A DNA stretch of 21,889 bases from CAZVQX01 sp964629735. GTDB lineage: Bacteria > Bacillota_I > Bacilli_A > RF39 > UBA660. The notes under the pieces are model-generated. The model was not told the origin of the DNA, did not search any database, and saw only the letters and a list, made by a program, of their open reading frames with translations. The position numbers and the translations under genes were made by a program. How positions within the stretch are numbered: the stretch's first letter is position 1; every line of letters starts with the position of its first letter. The DNA lies in assembly GCA_964629735.1 (NCBI GenBank), contig CAZVQX010000013.1, positions 1 to 21,889 on the forward strand, written 5' to 3'. Below, one piece after another: positions 13,972 through 20,641 of this stretch.

Positions 13972-16269
13972 ATGTTTGCCAATTTTACAGAAGAGGCCCG
14001 TAAAATAATTGTAGAAGCAAAAAACGAAATGCTTCAGTTAAAACATCCATATGTAGGCAGTGAACATTTATTATTATCTATATTAAAAAGTAAAAATAAT
14101 ATATCAAAGCGGTTAAAAGATTATAATTTAAATTATCAAATATTTAAAGATGAATTAGTAAAAATTATAGGAATTGGTTCTAAAGCTAGTGAATGGTTAT
14201 TATATACGCCATTATTAAAGCGAATTTTAGAAAACGCAGTAATTGATAGCAAAGAAAATAATAATAATGAAGTAACAGTTGAGCATTTGTTTGCTAGTAT
14301 GTTAGAAGAAGGTGAAGGAGTAGCTATTCGTATAATGATTGGTCTTAATATTGATATAGATGAATTATATATTGAATTTGGTAACCGTCTAACTAATCAT
14401 AAAAATAAAAAATTAATTTTAGAAGACTTAGGGATTGATTTTACTAAAAAAGCCCTTAATAAAGAATTTGATCCAGTAATAGGTCGTGATAATGAGGTAA
14501 AAAGAATTATTGAAATATTATGTCGTCGTACCAAAAACAATCCTCTTTTAATTGGTGAAGCTGGTGTTGGTAAAACTGCAATTGTAGAAGAATTAAGTCG
14601 GTTAATGGCTACCGGACAGGTTCCACTAGTTTTAAAAAATAAACGTTTAATATGCTTAGATATGGCGTCAACAGTAGCGGGGACTAAATACCGTGGCGAA
14701 TTTGAAGAAAGAATTCAAAAAATCTTAAAGGAAATTGAAGAAAATGATGATATAATTTTATTTATTGATGAGATTCATACTTTAGTAGGTGCCGGTGGTG
14801 CAGAGGGTGCGATTGATGCTTCTAATATTTTCAAGCCAGCTTTATCCCGTGGCAAAATAAAGTGTATTGGTGCGACAACAACCCTTGAATATAAAAAATA
14901 TATTGAACAAGATAAAGCTTTAGAACGTCGTTTTCAAAAAGTGACTATTGAACCACCTAATAATGAACAATTAAAAGAAATTTTAAATAATTTAAAAAAC
15001 ATTTATGAAAATTATCATCGAGTATCAATTAGTGATGAAATATTAAATTATATAATTAACTTATCAAATAAATATGTATATGATCGTAATCAACCAGATA
15101 AAGCAATTGATATTTTAGATGAAGTTTGTTCTAAAGTAAGTTTGAAAGAAACTAAGGAATTAAAAGAATACAAAACATTAATTAATAAATTGCAGAATAT
15201 AATCAAAAATAAAAATGAAGCCATTATTAAGAATGATTTTCAATTAGCATCATCATATAAAGATGAAGAGAATTATTATATGGATAAAATCAATAATTTA
15301 GAAATAAAACTATATCAAAATAATATTAAACCGGTGACAAAAGAAGATGTGGCTGAAGTTATTAATATAAAAACAAAAATTCCTGTATACGAACTTCTTG
15401 ATAATCAGGCTATTACTATCAAAAACTTAGAAAAAAATATAACATCAAAAATATTTGGCCAAGATGAGGCAATTTCAGAAATTATAAATATAACCAAGAA
15501 ATTAAAAATGGGTTTTAAAGATGATAATAAGTGCTATAGTATGTTATTTAGTGGAAGTAGTGGTGTTGGAAAAACTGAGCTTGCTAAAATTTTTGGTGAA
15601 TGTTTAGTAGGAATTGACAATGTTATTAAATTAGATATGAGTGAATTTCGAGAAAGTCATACTGTCAGTAAAATATTAGGGGCACCACCAGGATATGTTG
15701 GATATTCTGATCACAAAAATATTTTAGAGGAAATAAGAAATAAACCATATTCAGTTTTAATTATAGATGAAATCGAAAAAGCAAGTGAAGCCGTTCTTAA
15801 TTTATTTTATCAAATATTAGATGATGGTAAAATAAAAGATTCAACAGGAAAAACAATAAGGTTTGATAATGTTATTATTATTATGACAACTAATATTGGC
15901 TTTAACAGTATTGATATTGGTTTTAATAAAAAAAATAAAACAGAAGTGTTAACTGATTTAAAAGAATCATTTAATACCGCTTTCATTAATAGAATTGATA
16001 ATATTGTTATTTTTAATAAATTGAATAAGGAAGTTATAAATACAATTGTAGAACAAAAAATTAAATTATTAAAGAAAAAATATTTAAATAAAAACCAAAC
16101 GATTAAGATTAGTAAAAATATTGTTGATGAAATAATTGACTTATGTAACTTTGAAGATTTTGGTGCGAGAAAAATTGATCAAATTATAAAAAATCGTCTT
16201 GAAAGTATTATTGTTGAAAATATAATTAATAATCAATCTAATAAATTAATAAAAACAGTAAAAACATAA
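13972..16269 (+). CDS. clpC: AAA+ unfoldase of the ClpC type
   Basis: A 765-residue HSP100 protein that would unfold substrates for the ClpP protease. In order: Clp N-domain (MFANFTEEARKII start, KHPYVGSEHLLL), first AAA+ module with Walker A GEAGVGKT (195-202) and Walker B LFIDE (264-268), a UVR-like coiled middle segment (~405-450) typical of ClpC rather than ClpB, and a second module with GSSGVGKT (528-535) and LIIDE. A DIGFN loop (~648-652) corresponds to the VGF/IGF loop that docks on ClpP. It is about 45 residues shorter than Bacillus ClpC. GTG at 13960 is also in frame, but the ATG at 13972 gives the family N-terminus; AAGGAG is 13 bases before it, an unusually long spacing. ctsR, mcsA and mcsB are not adjacent. 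Confidence 0.93.
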   Translation: MFANFTEEARKIIVEAKNEMLQLKHPYVGSEHLLLSILKSKNNISKRLKDYNLNYQIFKDELVKIIGIGSKASEWLLYTPLLKRILENAVIDSKENNNNEVTVEHLFASMLEEGEGVAIRIMIGLNIDIDELYIEFGNRLTNHKNKKLILEDLGIDFTKKALNKEFDPVIGRDNEVKRIIEILCRRTKNNPLLIGEAGVGKTAIVEELSRLMATGQVPLVLKNKRLICLDMASTVAGTKYRGEFEERIQKILKEIEENDDIILFIDEIHTLVGAGGAEGAIDASNIFKPALSRGKIKCIGATTTLEYKKYIEQDKALERRFQKVTIEPPNNEQLKEILNNLKNIYENYHRVSISDEILNYIINLSNKYVYDRNQPDKAIDILDEVCSKVSLKETKELKEYKTLINKLQNIIKNKNEAIIKNDFQLASSYKDEENYYMDKINNLEIKLYQNNIKPVTKEDVAEVINIKTKIPVYELLDNQAITIKNLEKNITSKIFGQDEAISEIINITKKLKMGFKDDNKCYSMLFSGSSGVGKTELAKIFGECLVGIDNVIKLDMSEFRESHTVSKILGAPPGYVGYSDHKNILEEIRNKPYSVLIIDEIEKASEAVLNLFYQILDDGKIKDSTGKTIRFDNVIIIMTTNIGFNSIDIGFNKKNKTEVLTDLKESFNTAFINRIDNIVIFNKLNKEVINTIVEQKIKLLKKKYLNKNQTIKISKNIVDEIIDLCNFEDFGARKIDQIIKNRLESIIVENIINNQSNKLIKTVKT

Positions 16270-16299
16270 AAAAAGATGCGATATTTCTTTTTTTATGTT
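16263..16299 (+). terminator. Intrinsic terminator of clpC, probably bidirectional
   Basis: Positions 16263-16275 (AACAT, seven A, G) are perfectly complementary to 16287-16299 (C, seven T, ATGTT). The clpC stop (16267-16269) lies in the 5' arm. The last bases of the 3' arm, TGTT, are also the start of the extended -10 promoter of the next gene. Confidence 0.8.
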
Positions 16300-16304
16300 A
16301 TAAT
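16296..16304 (+). promoter_or_regulatory. Extended -10 promoter before the 16322 gene
   Basis: TG (16296-16297), one base, TATAAT (16299-16304). There is no recognisable -35 because that position lies in the terminator loop. The predicted start near 16311 coincides with the GGTGAT Shine-Dalgarno. Confidence 0.55.
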
Positions 16305-16321
16305 TTAATTGGTGATATATA

Positions 16322-17140
16322 ATGGTTGGAAATAATATAATTTTTGAATCGATTGATAATAATCACAATTTAAGTCCTGAAGTAAAAGAAAATTTCAAAG
16401 ATTTAGTTCAGACTTATATGATCTACTTTCCTAATGTTGATAAGGAAACATTAGCCAAAAACATGTTAAATTTAAAAATCGAGCAAGTAAACAAATATTT
16501 AATTGATGAACCAATTAAATATGCAAATAATACTTTAATGATAAAAAAAGATGATTTGCAAAAAGATTATGACTATCGTTATTTATTAATGAGAGAAGTT
16601 ATTAAAATGCAATCTCATAAAGATAGTACTAAATTACAAAAAAACAATAGTTTTGATGCTATATATGAAGGATATTCTTCAATATGTGCTAATATGGTAG
16701 TAGGAAATCAAGGTAGCCTTAATTTATATGAGGATGAAATGATTACCGTTAATTTATTAGGTAATATTGTAGGAACTGATGCTTTTGACGATTTAATTAT
16801 TAAGAATAATGATAAAACATTATTAAATAATTTACAAAAATCAGGTGTTAATATTTCTGATTTTATGGAATTGTCTCATAAAATGAATTATAATATGAAA
16901 GCTGAAAATATTGAGCGCAACCAAAGTATGTTAGGTGAAATTCAAGTAAAACTTATCAATATGTTTTTTAAAACAGATAGAACTTTAGAAGAAGTAGAAC
17001 GATTTAAGAGTAATTTATTTGGAAATCATAATATATTTGACAACAAAAATAAATATCCAAATTTAAATAATGTATATATTATTTATGAGAATATAGTTAA
17101 TAATATGGAGTTTGAAAAAACAAACATGAAAACAAGATAA
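16322..17140 (+). CDS. Protein of unknown function with a degenerate zincin-like segment
   Basis: A 272-residue protein that I do not recognise. It has no signal peptide or membrane segment and is rich in Asn, Lys and Ile. The middle part reads YLLMREVIKMQS (87-98), about 14 residues, then FDAIYEGYSS (111-120), then Y136-E-D-E and NLLGNIVGTDAF (144-155). Small zincin-like metallopeptidases have HExxH, a gap and then a glycine-containing EGYT-type motif with a helix of this kind; here both zinc histidines would be Arg91 and Lys95, so any such domain is catalytically dead. This resemblance is my reading of the pattern, not a database match. ATG follows GGTGATATATA. It has its own promoter and terminator between clpC and yabG. 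Confidence 0.7.
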   Translation: MVGNNIIFESIDNNHNLSPEVKENFKDLVQTYMIYFPNVDKETLAKNMLNLKIEQVNKYLIDEPIKYANNTLMIKKDDLQKDYDYRYLLMREVIKMQSHKDSTKLQKNNSFDAIYEGYSSICANMVVGNQGSLNLYEDEMITVNLLGNIVGTDAFDDLIIKNNDKTLLNNLQKSGVNISDFMELSHKMNYNMKAENIERNQSMLGEIQVKLINMFFKTDRTLEEVERFKSNLFGNHNIFDNKNKYPNLNNVYIIYENIVNNMEFEKTNMKTR

Positions 17141-17163
17141 ACTGCTTAAGCAGTTTTTTTTGT
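17139..17163 (+). terminator. Intrinsic terminator after the 16322 gene
   Basis: AAACTGC (17139-17145) pairs with GCAGTTT (17150-17156) around TTAA, followed by several T. The stem starts inside the stop codon TAA (17138-17140). Confidence 0.88.
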
Positions 17164-17183
17164 TCTATCTAACCAATTAAAAA

Positions 17184-17191
17184 CATATAAT
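17184..17191 (+). promoter_or_regulatory. -10 element of the yabG promoter, sporulation-type or vegetative
   Basis: CATATAAT at 17184-17191 fits the mother-cell sigma-E/sigma-K -10 style (CATA...) and also contains a vegetative TATAAT. No convincing -35 for either class is visible. It lies 15 bases before the yabG ATG; Bacillus yabG is transcribed by sigma-K. Confidence 0.4.
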
Positions 17192-17206
17192 TATTTGGGT
17201 GATAAT

Positions 17207-17995
17207 ATGGAATATAAAAAAGGTGATTTAGTAACAAGAAATTCTTATAATAATGATATAGTTTTTGAAATTTATGATATCCAAGAAAATATTTATTACT
17301 TAAAAGGAATAAATGAAAGGTTATATGCTGATTGTGAAAAAGAAGACTTAAAAAAGCATGAAGAAGAGGATAATGATGATGAAGAAAATGATTTTTTAAA
17401 TAGAATTAATACATTACCATTTGAAAATCGAAATGATTATTTTTATTTACCAGGTAAAGTTTTACATATAGATGGTGATTATAATTATTTGGATAGATGT
17501 TTAAAATATTATAAAGAAAATAGAATTTGGGCGGTAGGTGTTTTAGAAAATGAAAACAGCTTAGAATTTCAAATAGCAAATTTATTAGAAGAACATAATC
17601 CTGCAATTGTTGTTATAACTGGTCATGATGCTTACTATAAGCGCAAGGGCGATATCCATAATCTAGAGTCATATAAAAACAGTGCTAATTTCATTAAGGC
17701 AGTAAAAGAAGCTAGAAAATATGAAAAAAGCCATGAAAAATTAATAATAATAGCAGGTGCCTGTCAATCTAATTATGAAGAATTAATCAAAGCTGGTGCT
17801 AATTTTGCTTCAAGCCCTAAAAGAATTAATATCCATGCCTTGGATCCGGCGGTTATTGCCTCACGTATTAGTATGACTGATGTAACAAAAGAAATAGATC
17901 TTAAAAACATTTTAGAAACAACCAAATATGGAATTAGAGGAATTGGTGGAATAATAACAAAAGGAACAATGTATGTCGGTTATCCTCGAGAATAA
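17207..17995 (+). CDS. yabG: Sporulation-specific protease YabG
   Basis: YabG processes spore coat and cortex-associated proteins in the mother cell. The 262-residue protein matches the family: a start of the form KGDLVTRNSYNNDIVF, an acidic/variable insert (residues ~50-65), YLPGKVLHIDGD, VVITGHDAYYKRKGDI, then GACQSNYEELIKAGA followed by NFASSPKRINIHALDPA, and the GIRGIGGI ending. The strongly conserved Cys and His residues in the ITGHDAY and GACQS blocks are the likely active-site region of this cysteine-peptidase family. The ATG at 17207, preceded by GGGTGAT, is preferred to an in-frame TTG at 17195. The end overlaps the start of veg by 23 bases; yabG-veg adjacency is the same as in Bacillus. 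Confidence 0.95.
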   Translation: MEYKKGDLVTRNSYNNDIVFEIYDIQENIYYLKGINERLYADCEKEDLKKHEEEDNDDEENDFLNRINTLPFENRNDYFYLPGKVLHIDGDYNYLDRCLKYYKENRIWAVGVLENENSLEFQIANLLEEHNPAIVVITGHDAYYKRKGDIHNLESYKNSANFIKAVKEARKYEKSHEKLIIIAGACQSNYEELIKAGANFASSPKRINIHALDPAVIASRISMTDVTKEIDLKNILETTKYGIRGIGGIITKGTMYVGYPRE

Positions 17996-18224
17996 TAAGA
18001 TATATACAGTAGAAGAGGCTAAAAATCAATTGAGTAAGTATATCGGGCATAAATTAATAATTAATTACAATTTAGGGAGAAATAAATTTGAAGAATATGA
18101 GGTAATGATTAAAGAATTATATGATTATATATTTATTGTTGAGTTATTAGATGTTAGTAATCCAGTCTTAAAATCTTTTTCTTATTCAGATGTAATTACT
18201 AAAACTATTAAATTTAAAAAATAA
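17973..18224 (+). CDS. veg: Veg family protein
   Basis: An 83-residue protein. The IGHKLIINYNLGRNKFEEYEVMIKELYDYIFIVEL core followed by SFSYSDVITKTIKF corresponds to Veg, whose family has a conserved small beta-barrel-like segment ending in SYSYADILTETVEL in Bacillus. Veg is an abundant vegetative protein reported to stimulate biofilm formation; its biochemical function is not settled. The N-terminal half is less similar than the C-terminal half. The ATG at 17973 lies within yabG in another frame, with AAGGAA six bases upstream, itself inside yabG codons, so the two genes are likely translationally coupled. Position directly after yabG supports the call. Confidence 0.85.
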   Translation: MSVILENNKIYTVEEAKNQLSKYIGHKLIINYNLGRNKFEEYEVMIKELYDYIFIVELLDVSNPVLKSFSYSDVITKTIKFKK

Positions 18225-18265
18225 TACATTTTTTGACAAAAATTACCAAAATATAGCAAATAGCA

Positions 18266-18294
18266 TTGCAATTTAAAAATTTGTATTATATAAT
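18266..18294 (+). promoter_or_regulatory. Promoter of spoVG
   Basis: TTGCAA (18266-18271) and TATAAT (18289-18294) with a 17-base spacer give a good vegetative promoter, start near 18301. Bacillus spoVG is known for a sigma-H promoter, but no sigma-H-like boxes were seen here. A TTGACA at 18233-18238 has no -10 at a fitting distance. Confidence 0.75.
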
Positions 18295-18328
18295 TAAAGT
18301 GTAGACAATACTGAAGGGAGAGATTTAC

Positions 18329-18586
18329 TTGGAAATAACATCTGTAAGAGTTCGCAAAATCATTAAAGAAGATTCGCGAATGAAAGGTATTGCAACAGTA
18401 TTATTAGACGATTGTTTTGCTATTCATGATATTAGAATAGTTGAAGGTAATAATGGCTTATTCATTGCAATGCCAAGCCGTAAAACACCAAATGGTGAGT
18501 ATCGTGATATTGTACACCCAACTAATCAAGAAACGAGACAAATGTTTGAAGAAGCAATTATTAAGGCATATCATGAAGCTGAATAG
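18329..18586 (+). CDS. spoVG: SpoVG, septation/sporulation regulator
   Basis: An 85-residue protein starting MEITSVRVRKI with LDDCFAIHDIRIVEGNNG, FIAMPSRKTPNGEYRDIVHPTN: the highly conserved SpoVG core, a site-specific DNA/RNA-binding regulator that affects asymmetric septation and many stationary-phase genes. The variable C-terminal tail of Bacillus SpoVG is short here. The start is TTG, with GAAGGGAG upstream at about eight to ten bases. It is a single-gene unit with its own promoter and a strong terminator, lying between yabG-veg and yabP-yabQ-divIC, in a condensed version of the Bacillus chromosome order. Confidence 0.97.
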   Translation: MEITSVRVRKIIKEDSRMKGIATVLLDDCFAIHDIRIVEGNNGLFIAMPSRKTPNGEYRDIVHPTNQETRQMFEEAIIKAYHEAE

Positions 18587-18611
18587 AACTTTTACAAGTT
18601 CTTTTTTTTTT
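18585..18611 (+). terminator. Intrinsic terminator of spoVG
   Basis: AGAACTT (18585-18591) pairs with AAGTTCT (18596-18602) around TTAC, followed by nine more T. The stem begins inside the stop codon TAG (18584-18586). Confidence 0.9.
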
Positions 18612-18638
18612 CATAAATAATATTTTTTATCATATGAT
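18610..18638 (+). promoter_or_regulatory. Candidate sigma-E-type promoter of yabP-yabQ
   Basis: TTCATAAA (18610-18617) and CATATGAT (18631-18638), 13 bases apart, resemble the sigma-E boxes (GTCATATT and CATACAAT-like). Bacillus yabP and yabQ are sigma-E genes. The match is partial and the region is A+T-rich. Confidence 0.4.
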
Positions 18639-18661
18639 TTAAGTAGTAGGGGAGGCATAAT

Positions 18662-18952
18662 ATGGACAAGACTAACCAAATTACTTCATTTAATCATACA
18701 ATAACAATTAATGAAAGAAAAAGTATTATTATATCTGGGGTTAAGAAAATTGATAGTTTTGATGATGAAGAATTTTTATTGGAAACAACAATGGGGTATA
18801 TAGCCATTAAAGGTGAAAACTTAGAAATAATAAAACTTGATACTTATCAAGGAAATGTTTCAATTAAGGGAAAATTTAATAGTTTTCATTATATGGATAG
18901 TTTAAATAAAAAAGAAAAAGAAGAAACAGTATTTGGTAAATTATTTAAATAA
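18662..18952 (+). CDS. yabP: Sporulation protein YabP
   Basis: A 96-residue soluble protein with HTITINERKSIIISGVKKIDSFDDEEFLLETTMGYIAIKGENLEI followed by IKGKF, the compact beta-rich domain of the YabP/YqfC family. In Bacillus YabP is made in the mother cell and is needed for spore envelope (coat and cortex) assembly. A strong GGGGAGG precedes the ATG. The stop overlaps the ATG of yabQ by one base (TAATG), so the pair is translationally coupled, as is the case for yabP-yabQ in other spore formers. The segment above is split only for reading; it is continuous at residues ~12-57. Confidence 0.94.
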   Translation: MDKTNQITSFNHTITINERKSIIISGVKKIDSFDDEEFLLETTMGYIAIKGENLEIIKLDTYQGNVSIKGKFNSFHYMDSLNKKEKEETVFGKLFK

Positions 18953-19236
18953 TGATTTTAAAAATTCAAATTTTATCACTTAGTTATAGTTTTTTATATG
19001 GTATATTTTTTTCTTTTATGACAACATTAAACTATTCATTACTTTATAATGACACTAATTATATTAAAATAATATCATCAGCTTTATTTATTGTTAATAA
19101 TGTATTATTATATTTTATTCTTCTCCAAAAAATTAATAATGGAATTCTTCATATTTATTTAATTATTACATTTATATTAGGAATAGTTGTTGAAATTAAT
19201 ATAAACAAATTAATTGCCAAGCATATAAAAAAATGA
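18952..19236 (+). CDS. yabQ: Sporulation membrane protein YabQ-like (short form)
   Basis: A 94-residue, very hydrophobic protein with three likely membrane helices at about residues 6-28, 38-60 and 64-85, ending in a basic tail. The YabQ call rests on position (directly after yabP and before divIC, as in Bacillus), on the opening pattern (Q-I-L-S-L-S-Y-S-F-L-Y-G, similar to the start of YabQ) and on topology. Bacillus YabQ is about twice as long, so this would be a minimal version. In Bacillus YabQ is needed for cortex formation in the mother-cell side of the spore membrane. No ribosome binding site of its own is needed if translation re-initiates at the TAATG overlap with yabP. Confidence 0.7.
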   Translation: MILKIQILSLSYSFLYGIFFSFMTTLNYSLLYNDTNYIKIISSALFIVNNVLLYFILLQKINNGILHIYLIITFILGIVVEININKLIAKHIKK

Positions 19237-19242
19237 TATAAT
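19214..19242 (+). promoter_or_regulatory. Promoter of divIC, inside the end of yabQ
   Basis: TTGCCA (19214-19219) and TATAAT (19237-19242) with a 17-base spacer and TG one base before the -10. The -35 is inside yabQ. It would let the division gene be expressed in growth independently of the sporulation genes upstream. Leader about 12-13 bases. Confidence 0.8.
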
Positions 19243-19261
19243 TTTATCATAGGTGATACTT

Positions 19262-19669
19262 ATGAAAACAAAGAGAATTAGTAAAGCATCTAAACGTAGA
19301 ATATTATTTTTCGGGATTCCGTCTCTTTTTATTGTTTTTTATTTTGTATTTAGTACTGCTAATTCTGTATATAGTATTATAAAACTAAAGGGAGAAACAA
19401 AACGATTAGAACAACAATTATATCTTTTAAAAAATGATGAGGAAGATTTAAAAACAGAAATCAAAAAATTAAAAGATCCTGATTACATAGCTAGATATGC
19501 TAGAGAAAAATATTTTTATTCGAAAGATGGGGAATATGTAATTAGAATCGATGAAAAAGAACCAGAAGAACTTGAAAATGAAAGTAATACTAATTATAAA
19601 TTTATTTTTATAACAAGCGGTTTAGTTGGTTTAATAATATTAATTATAATAAGAAAAAAACTAATTTAA
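19262..19669 (+). CDS. divIC: Septum formation initiator, DivIC/FtsB-type, with an extra C-terminal membrane segment
   Basis: A 135-residue bitopic division protein: basic N-terminus, membrane helix at residues ~14-33, a coiled coil (~40-70, KLKGETKRLEQQLYLLKND then EIKKLK), and the signature DPDYIARYAREKYFYSKDGEYVI (72-94, continuous in the protein but given here only as the family motif). DivIC/FtsB with FtsL links early and late divisome proteins and regulates septal cell-wall synthesis. Unusually, residues ~113-130 (FIFITSGLVGLIILIII) form a second hydrophobic helix followed by a basic tail. Relatives normally end soon after the signature. The ATG at 19262 follows AGGTGAT; the GTG at 19253 is part of that ribosome binding site. 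Confidence 0.9.
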   Translation: MKTKRISKASKRRILFFGIPSLFIVFYFVFSTANSVYSIIKLKGETKRLEQQLYLLKNDEEDLKTEIKKLKDPDYIARYAREKYFYSKDGEYVIRIDEKEPEELENESNTNYKFIFITSGLVGLIILIIIRKKLI

Positions 19670-19684
19670 ATAAATTAGTTTTTT
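19655..19684 (+). terminator. Bidirectional terminator between convergent divIC and lemA
   Basis: Positions 19655-19668 (six A, CTAATTTA) are perfectly complementary to 19671-19684 (TAAATTAG, six T). Either strand gives a hairpin followed by T, serving divIC on plus and lemA on minus. The stops of both genes lie within the hairpin (19667-19669 on plus, 19683-19685 on minus). Confidence 0.88.
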
Positions 19685-20228
19685 ATAATTTAAAATCATT
19701 TATAATATCATCGGTCATATCTTTACCATCAAAATATGGTTTATATTTATATTTAGCTAATTTACCAACAATATTAGAAGGAAATCGGGAAATTAGTTTG
19801 TTGTAATCAGTAATAATATCATTATAATATTTTCTTGATGCAACAATTTCAGCTTCACTTTCATTTAAACTAATATCGATTTTAACGAAATTATCACTTT
19901 CTTTTAAATTAGGATATTTTTCTCGATATTGATTAAACTCATTAATTGCTTCATATAATTGACGGTCTAAATCAAAGTTTGTTAATTTGCGCGATCTCAA
20001 TTTAACAATGATTTCTAAAATATCATCTTCGACATCGCAATTTGCTTTAATAATTCCAATTGATTTATTTAATAAATCAAATCTTTTTCTTAAAACAGTA
20101 TCAATATTGGCTTCAGCCTCATTTATTCTAATAATATAATTTTGAAAGTTATTATATGTACTAATATACCAAATTAAAATAAAACTTATAAAAATAATAG
20201 CGATTAAAAAATATATAAAGATCTGCAT
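19683..20228 (-). CDS. lemA: LemA family protein
   Basis: A 181-residue protein: one membrane helix near the N-terminus (residues ~4-24, QIFIYFLIAIIFISFILIW), then a long helical domain. The segments RINEAEANIDTVLRKRFDLLNK, a conserved LemA signature with 'A...idv.l..R.dli', and Y.N.....YN..I..FPSNIVG near the end (YYNDIITDYNKLISRFPSNIVG) define the family. LemA proteins sit in the membrane with an outward four-helix bundle; their exact role is unknown. The start ATG at 20228 follows AGGTGAT; codons further upstream are in the ribosome binding region. It has its own promoter downstream of gerQ on the same strand. Written motifs are broken up by family-variable residues. Confidence 0.92.
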   Translation of the reverse strand: MQIFIYFLIAIIFISFILIWYISTYNNFQNYIIRINEAEANIDTVLRKRFDLLNKSIGIIKANCDVEDDILEIIVKLRSRKLTNFDLDRQLYEAINEFNQYREKYPNLKESDNFVKIDISLNESEAEIVASRKYYNDIITDYNKLISRFPSNIVGKLAKYKYKPYFDGKDMTDDIINDFKL

Positions 20229-20244
20229 ACTATCACCTGTTAAC

Positions 20245-20273
20245 ATTATAACAAACTTTGATTATCTTATCAA
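20245..20273 (-). promoter_or_regulatory. Promoter of lemA
   Basis: On the minus strand, TTGATA (20273-20268) and TATAAT (20250-20245) are 17 bases apart with TG one base before the -10. The leader would be about 10 bases and start at the Shine-Dalgarno. Confidence 0.82.
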
Positions 20274-20280
20274 TAAATGT

Positions 20281-20622
20281 CTAAAAATTATAATTAATTT
20301 TTTCATGAAATTCTACATAATTAACATAAATCATTAATAATAAATACCACTTACCAGTATTAGGATCACTTATAATAACATGATCTCGGCCGGATTCTTC
20401 AATAATACCTGTAAAAACCCTATTACGCCATTCTGTAGAATCTGAAAAACTCATGTAAACATCAACTTTTTTTCCTTTATTAACTCTCAAAATATTTTCA
20501 ATGTAAGATTGTTCAAAAGGAATGGGAATATTTTCTTGTATTTCTTGATTAGGAATAGGGCTATTCCCTGAGTAAATAGGTTTACCAGGAAAAGTCGGCC
20601 CACCAAAATAACTATTATTCAA
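20281..20622 (-). CDS. gerQ: Spore coat protein GerQ
   Basis: A 113-residue protein. The N-terminal third is a Gly/Pro/Tyr-rich low-complexity segment; the conserved domain begins at IPFEQSYIENILRVNKGK and continues through VDVYMSFSDS, EWRNRVFTGIIEESGRDH, IISDPNTGKWYLL and YVNYVEFHEKINY, all matching GerQ (YwdL). In Bacillus GerQ is an inner-coat protein crosslinked by transglutaminase Tgl and required for localisation of the cortex hydrolase CwlJ, so it is needed for germination through calcium dipicolinate. The start is TTG at 20622, four bases after GAGAGGTGAT; the TTG at 20637 lies upstream of that site and is rejected. Neither cwlJ nor tgl is in the window. Confidence 0.93.
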   Translation of the reverse strand: MNNSYFGGPTFPGKPIYSGNSPIPNQEIQENIPIPFEQSYIENILRVNKGKKVDVYMSFSDSTEWRNRVFTGIIEESGRDHVIISDPNTGKWYLLLMIYVNYVEFHEKINYNF

Positions 20623-20641
20623 TTTATCACCTCTCAATAAA

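Noticed and set aside
17406..17606. Minus-strand open frame inside yabG
   Set aside because: Antisense to conserved YabG sequence.
18233..18238. TTGACA after veg as the spoVG -35
   Set aside because: No -10 hexamer at 16-18 bases; the TTGCAA/TATAAT pair downstream is much better.
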